Source: Paraburkholderia tuberum STM678
GTDB taxonomy: Bacteria; Pseudomonadota; Gammaproteobacteria; Burkholderiales; Burkholderiaceae
Assembly: GCF_902833905.1 (NCBI RefSeq)
Contig: NZ_CADFGP010000002.1
Location: 186,001-250,000, forward strand
Direction: 5' to 3'
DNA: 64,000 nucleotides
The position numbers and the translations under genes are program-made. Shown piece by piece: positions 62,879 to 64,000 of the stretch; positions within the stretch are counted from its first letter, which is position 1, and the number at the start of each line of letters is the position of its first letter. The notes under the pieces were generated by a model, which saw only the letters and a program-made list of their open reading frames with translations, searched no databases and was not told the origin of the DNA.

Positions 62879-64000
62879 ATGGCCGCATCCCTTTCTCCCG
62901 CTCAAGGGCCGTCGCGAAGGCTGCCTGCAAGTCTCGCGCGCCTGCTGCTTGCGCTGTTGCCTGGGTTGCCGACAGTATGTGCAATCGTGGCAACTCTGGC
63001 GATCTTCGGCATCTTCCTGCTCGTGCAGGGACAGCCGGCCATCCAGGCCCTTGGTCTCATTGGTGAAGGTGCGTTCGGCTCGTCGTTCGCATGGCAGAAC
63101 ACCTTGCTGCGCGCCGCACCGCTCATGCTTACGGCTCTGTGCGTCGCGCTGCCTGCCCAGGTCGGCCTGATCGTGATTGGCGGCGAAGGCGCGCTCGCGC
63201 TGGGCGGGCTCGCGGCCGCCGTCGTGCCGCAGTGCCTGCCGCAGGCTACGCCGTGGATCGTCGCGACGCCGCTGATGGCGATTGCAGGCATGCTCGCGGG
63301 GGGCCTGTGGATCAGCGCAGTGGGCGCGATGCGTCAATGGCGTGGTGTCAACGAGACCATCAGCAGCCTGCTGATGTCGTATATCGCCATCGCCGTCTTC
63401 AAGTTTCTCGTCGAAGGGCCGCTGCGCGATCCCGCCAGTCTCAACAAACCGTCGACGCTGCCCCTCCCCGACGCCATGACCATCGGCTCGCTGCCGGGAC
63501 TCGACGTGCACTGGGGCCTCTTCTGGGGCGTGCTCGCGTGTCTCGCTGCCTGGGTGCTCGTGCGCCAAAGCACGCTCGGCTTCGCCATGCGCGTAACGGG
63601 TGGCAACGTGCACACGGCGCGCCTCGTCGGCCTGCCCGTGGGCGGGCTCGCGCTCACCGCCTGCGCGCTAGGCGGCGCATCGGCGGGACTTGCCGGAATG
63701 TTCGAAGTTGCGGCCGTGCAAGGCAGCGCGAATGCGTCGCTGCTCTCGGGCTACGGCTATGCGGGCATCCTTGTCGCGTTCGCGGCACGCCAGAATCCGT
63801 TCGCCGTGATCGTGTGCGCCCTGATGGTCGGCGGCATCGAGGCGAGCGGCAGTCTGCTGCAACGTCACCTCGAGCTGCCCGACGCCGCCACGCTCGTGCT
63901 GCAAGGGCTGCTTTTCGCGAACCTGTTGGCCTGGGAGGCGCTTGCTCCCCGTCTTGCCGCCTTGCGCGTGAAACTTCAGGCCGCCGCGCTCGACACCTCG
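62879..64000 (+). CDS. Nucleoside-type ABC transporter permease (cut by window edge)
   Basis: An inner-membrane permease of the branched-chain/BMP-associated type, open to the window end after 374 codons. Hydrophobic segments alternate with short loops: LPTVCAIVATLAIFGIFLLV, LIVIGGEGALALGGLAAAVV (with the GGEGA motif), and GYAGILVAFAARQNPFAVIV near the end (GYGYAGI is conserved). NETISSLLMSYIAIAVFKFL is another family phrase. The ATG at 62879 follows CAGGAG. The second permease and ATPase are expected to the right. It is the membrane partner of the BMP-type binding protein. Confidence 0.88.
   Translation, partial: MAASLSPAQGPSRRLPASLARLLLALLPGLPTVCAIVATLAIFGIFLLVQGQPAIQALGLIGEGAFGSSFAWQNTLLRAAPLMLTALCVALPAQVGLIVIGGEGALALGGLAAAVVPQCLPQATPWIVATPLMAIAGMLAGGLWISAVGAMRQWRGVNETISSLLMSYIAIAVFKFLVEGPLRDPASLNKPSTLPLPDAMTIGSLPGLDVHWGLFWGVLACLAAWVLVRQSTLGFAMRVTGGNVHTARLVGLPVGGLALTACALGGASAGLAGMFEVAAVQGSANASLLSGYGYAGILVAFAARQNPFAVIVCALMVGGIEASGSLLQRHLELPDAATLVLQGLLFANLLAWEALAPRLAALRVKLQAAALDTS

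Overview
The window is high-GC, gene-dense DNA of the Paraburkholderia/Burkholderia type. This is an inference from gene families and base composition; there is no rRNA or marker gene to confirm it. No tRNA, rRNA, CRISPR array or replication origin was recognised.

Layout. (1) 1-5.1 kb: the tail of a LysR regulator, then a minus-strand operon of a cystathionine beta-lyase-type PLP enzyme and a polar amino-acid/cystine-type ABC importer, with a divergent LysR regulator. (2) 5.4-9.9 kb: housekeeping or accessory redox and envelope genes: cytochrome b561, an inverting family-2 glycosyltransferase, a Rieske oxygenase, a tiny membrane protein and a rubredoxin-tailed protein. (3) 10.2-25.7 kb: a large two-partner-secretion locus. 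It holds a 2478-residue haemagglutinin-type exoprotein whose last ~60 codons are AT-rich, two Sel1-repeat genes (the second preceded by an orphan copy of the exoprotein's tail), a second exoprotein of 689 aa, its TpsB transporter, a parvulin-type periplasmic chaperone, two unknown small genes, and an in-frame fusion of a four-helix membrane domain to an H-NS-type protein. (4) 25.8-32.3 kb: lysR/lysA, another LysR gene, a lysine/arginine-type binding protein, a desuccinylase-like metallohydrolase and a DapA-family aldolase, all suggesting handling of lysine or other basic amino acids. (5) 32.4-35 kb: a Tat-exported phospholipase C and a lipoprotein. (6) 35.2-42.7 kb: glycogen-debranching-type glucosidase, GH63-like glucosidase, glucose-6-phosphate dehydrogenase and a ROK glucokinase. 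Together these form a plausible route from intracellular alpha-glucans to 6-phosphogluconolactone.

(7) 42.7-52.2 kb is a degenerate mobile island. It contains an IS3-family element with a frameshifted orfB, two broken TIR-domain genes, an IS256-type remnant, a vapBC-type toxin-antitoxin pair, a LexA-box-preceded fragment, an ISL3-type chimera, and an IS6-family element whose transposase is split by a group II intron. The intron's own reverse transcriptase is frameshifted.

(8) 52.2-64 kb: a five-gene minus-strand operon for reductive pyrimidine (or hydantoin) catabolism: amidohydrolase, PreT, PreA, NCS1 permease and dihydropyrimidinase. A divergent RutR-like TetR regulator lies opposite, with a perfect palindrome in the shared promoter region. 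Beyond it come a candidate small RNA, an allophanate hydrolase gene reduced to its two ends, and the start of a BMP-type nucleoside ABC importer that runs off the window.

The points most worth a second look are the repeated exoprotein-tail/Sel1 modules, the membrane/H-NS fusion, the small-loop cysteine pairs in the exoprotein, the intron-split IS6 element, the internally deleted allophanate hydrolase and the candidate small RNA.
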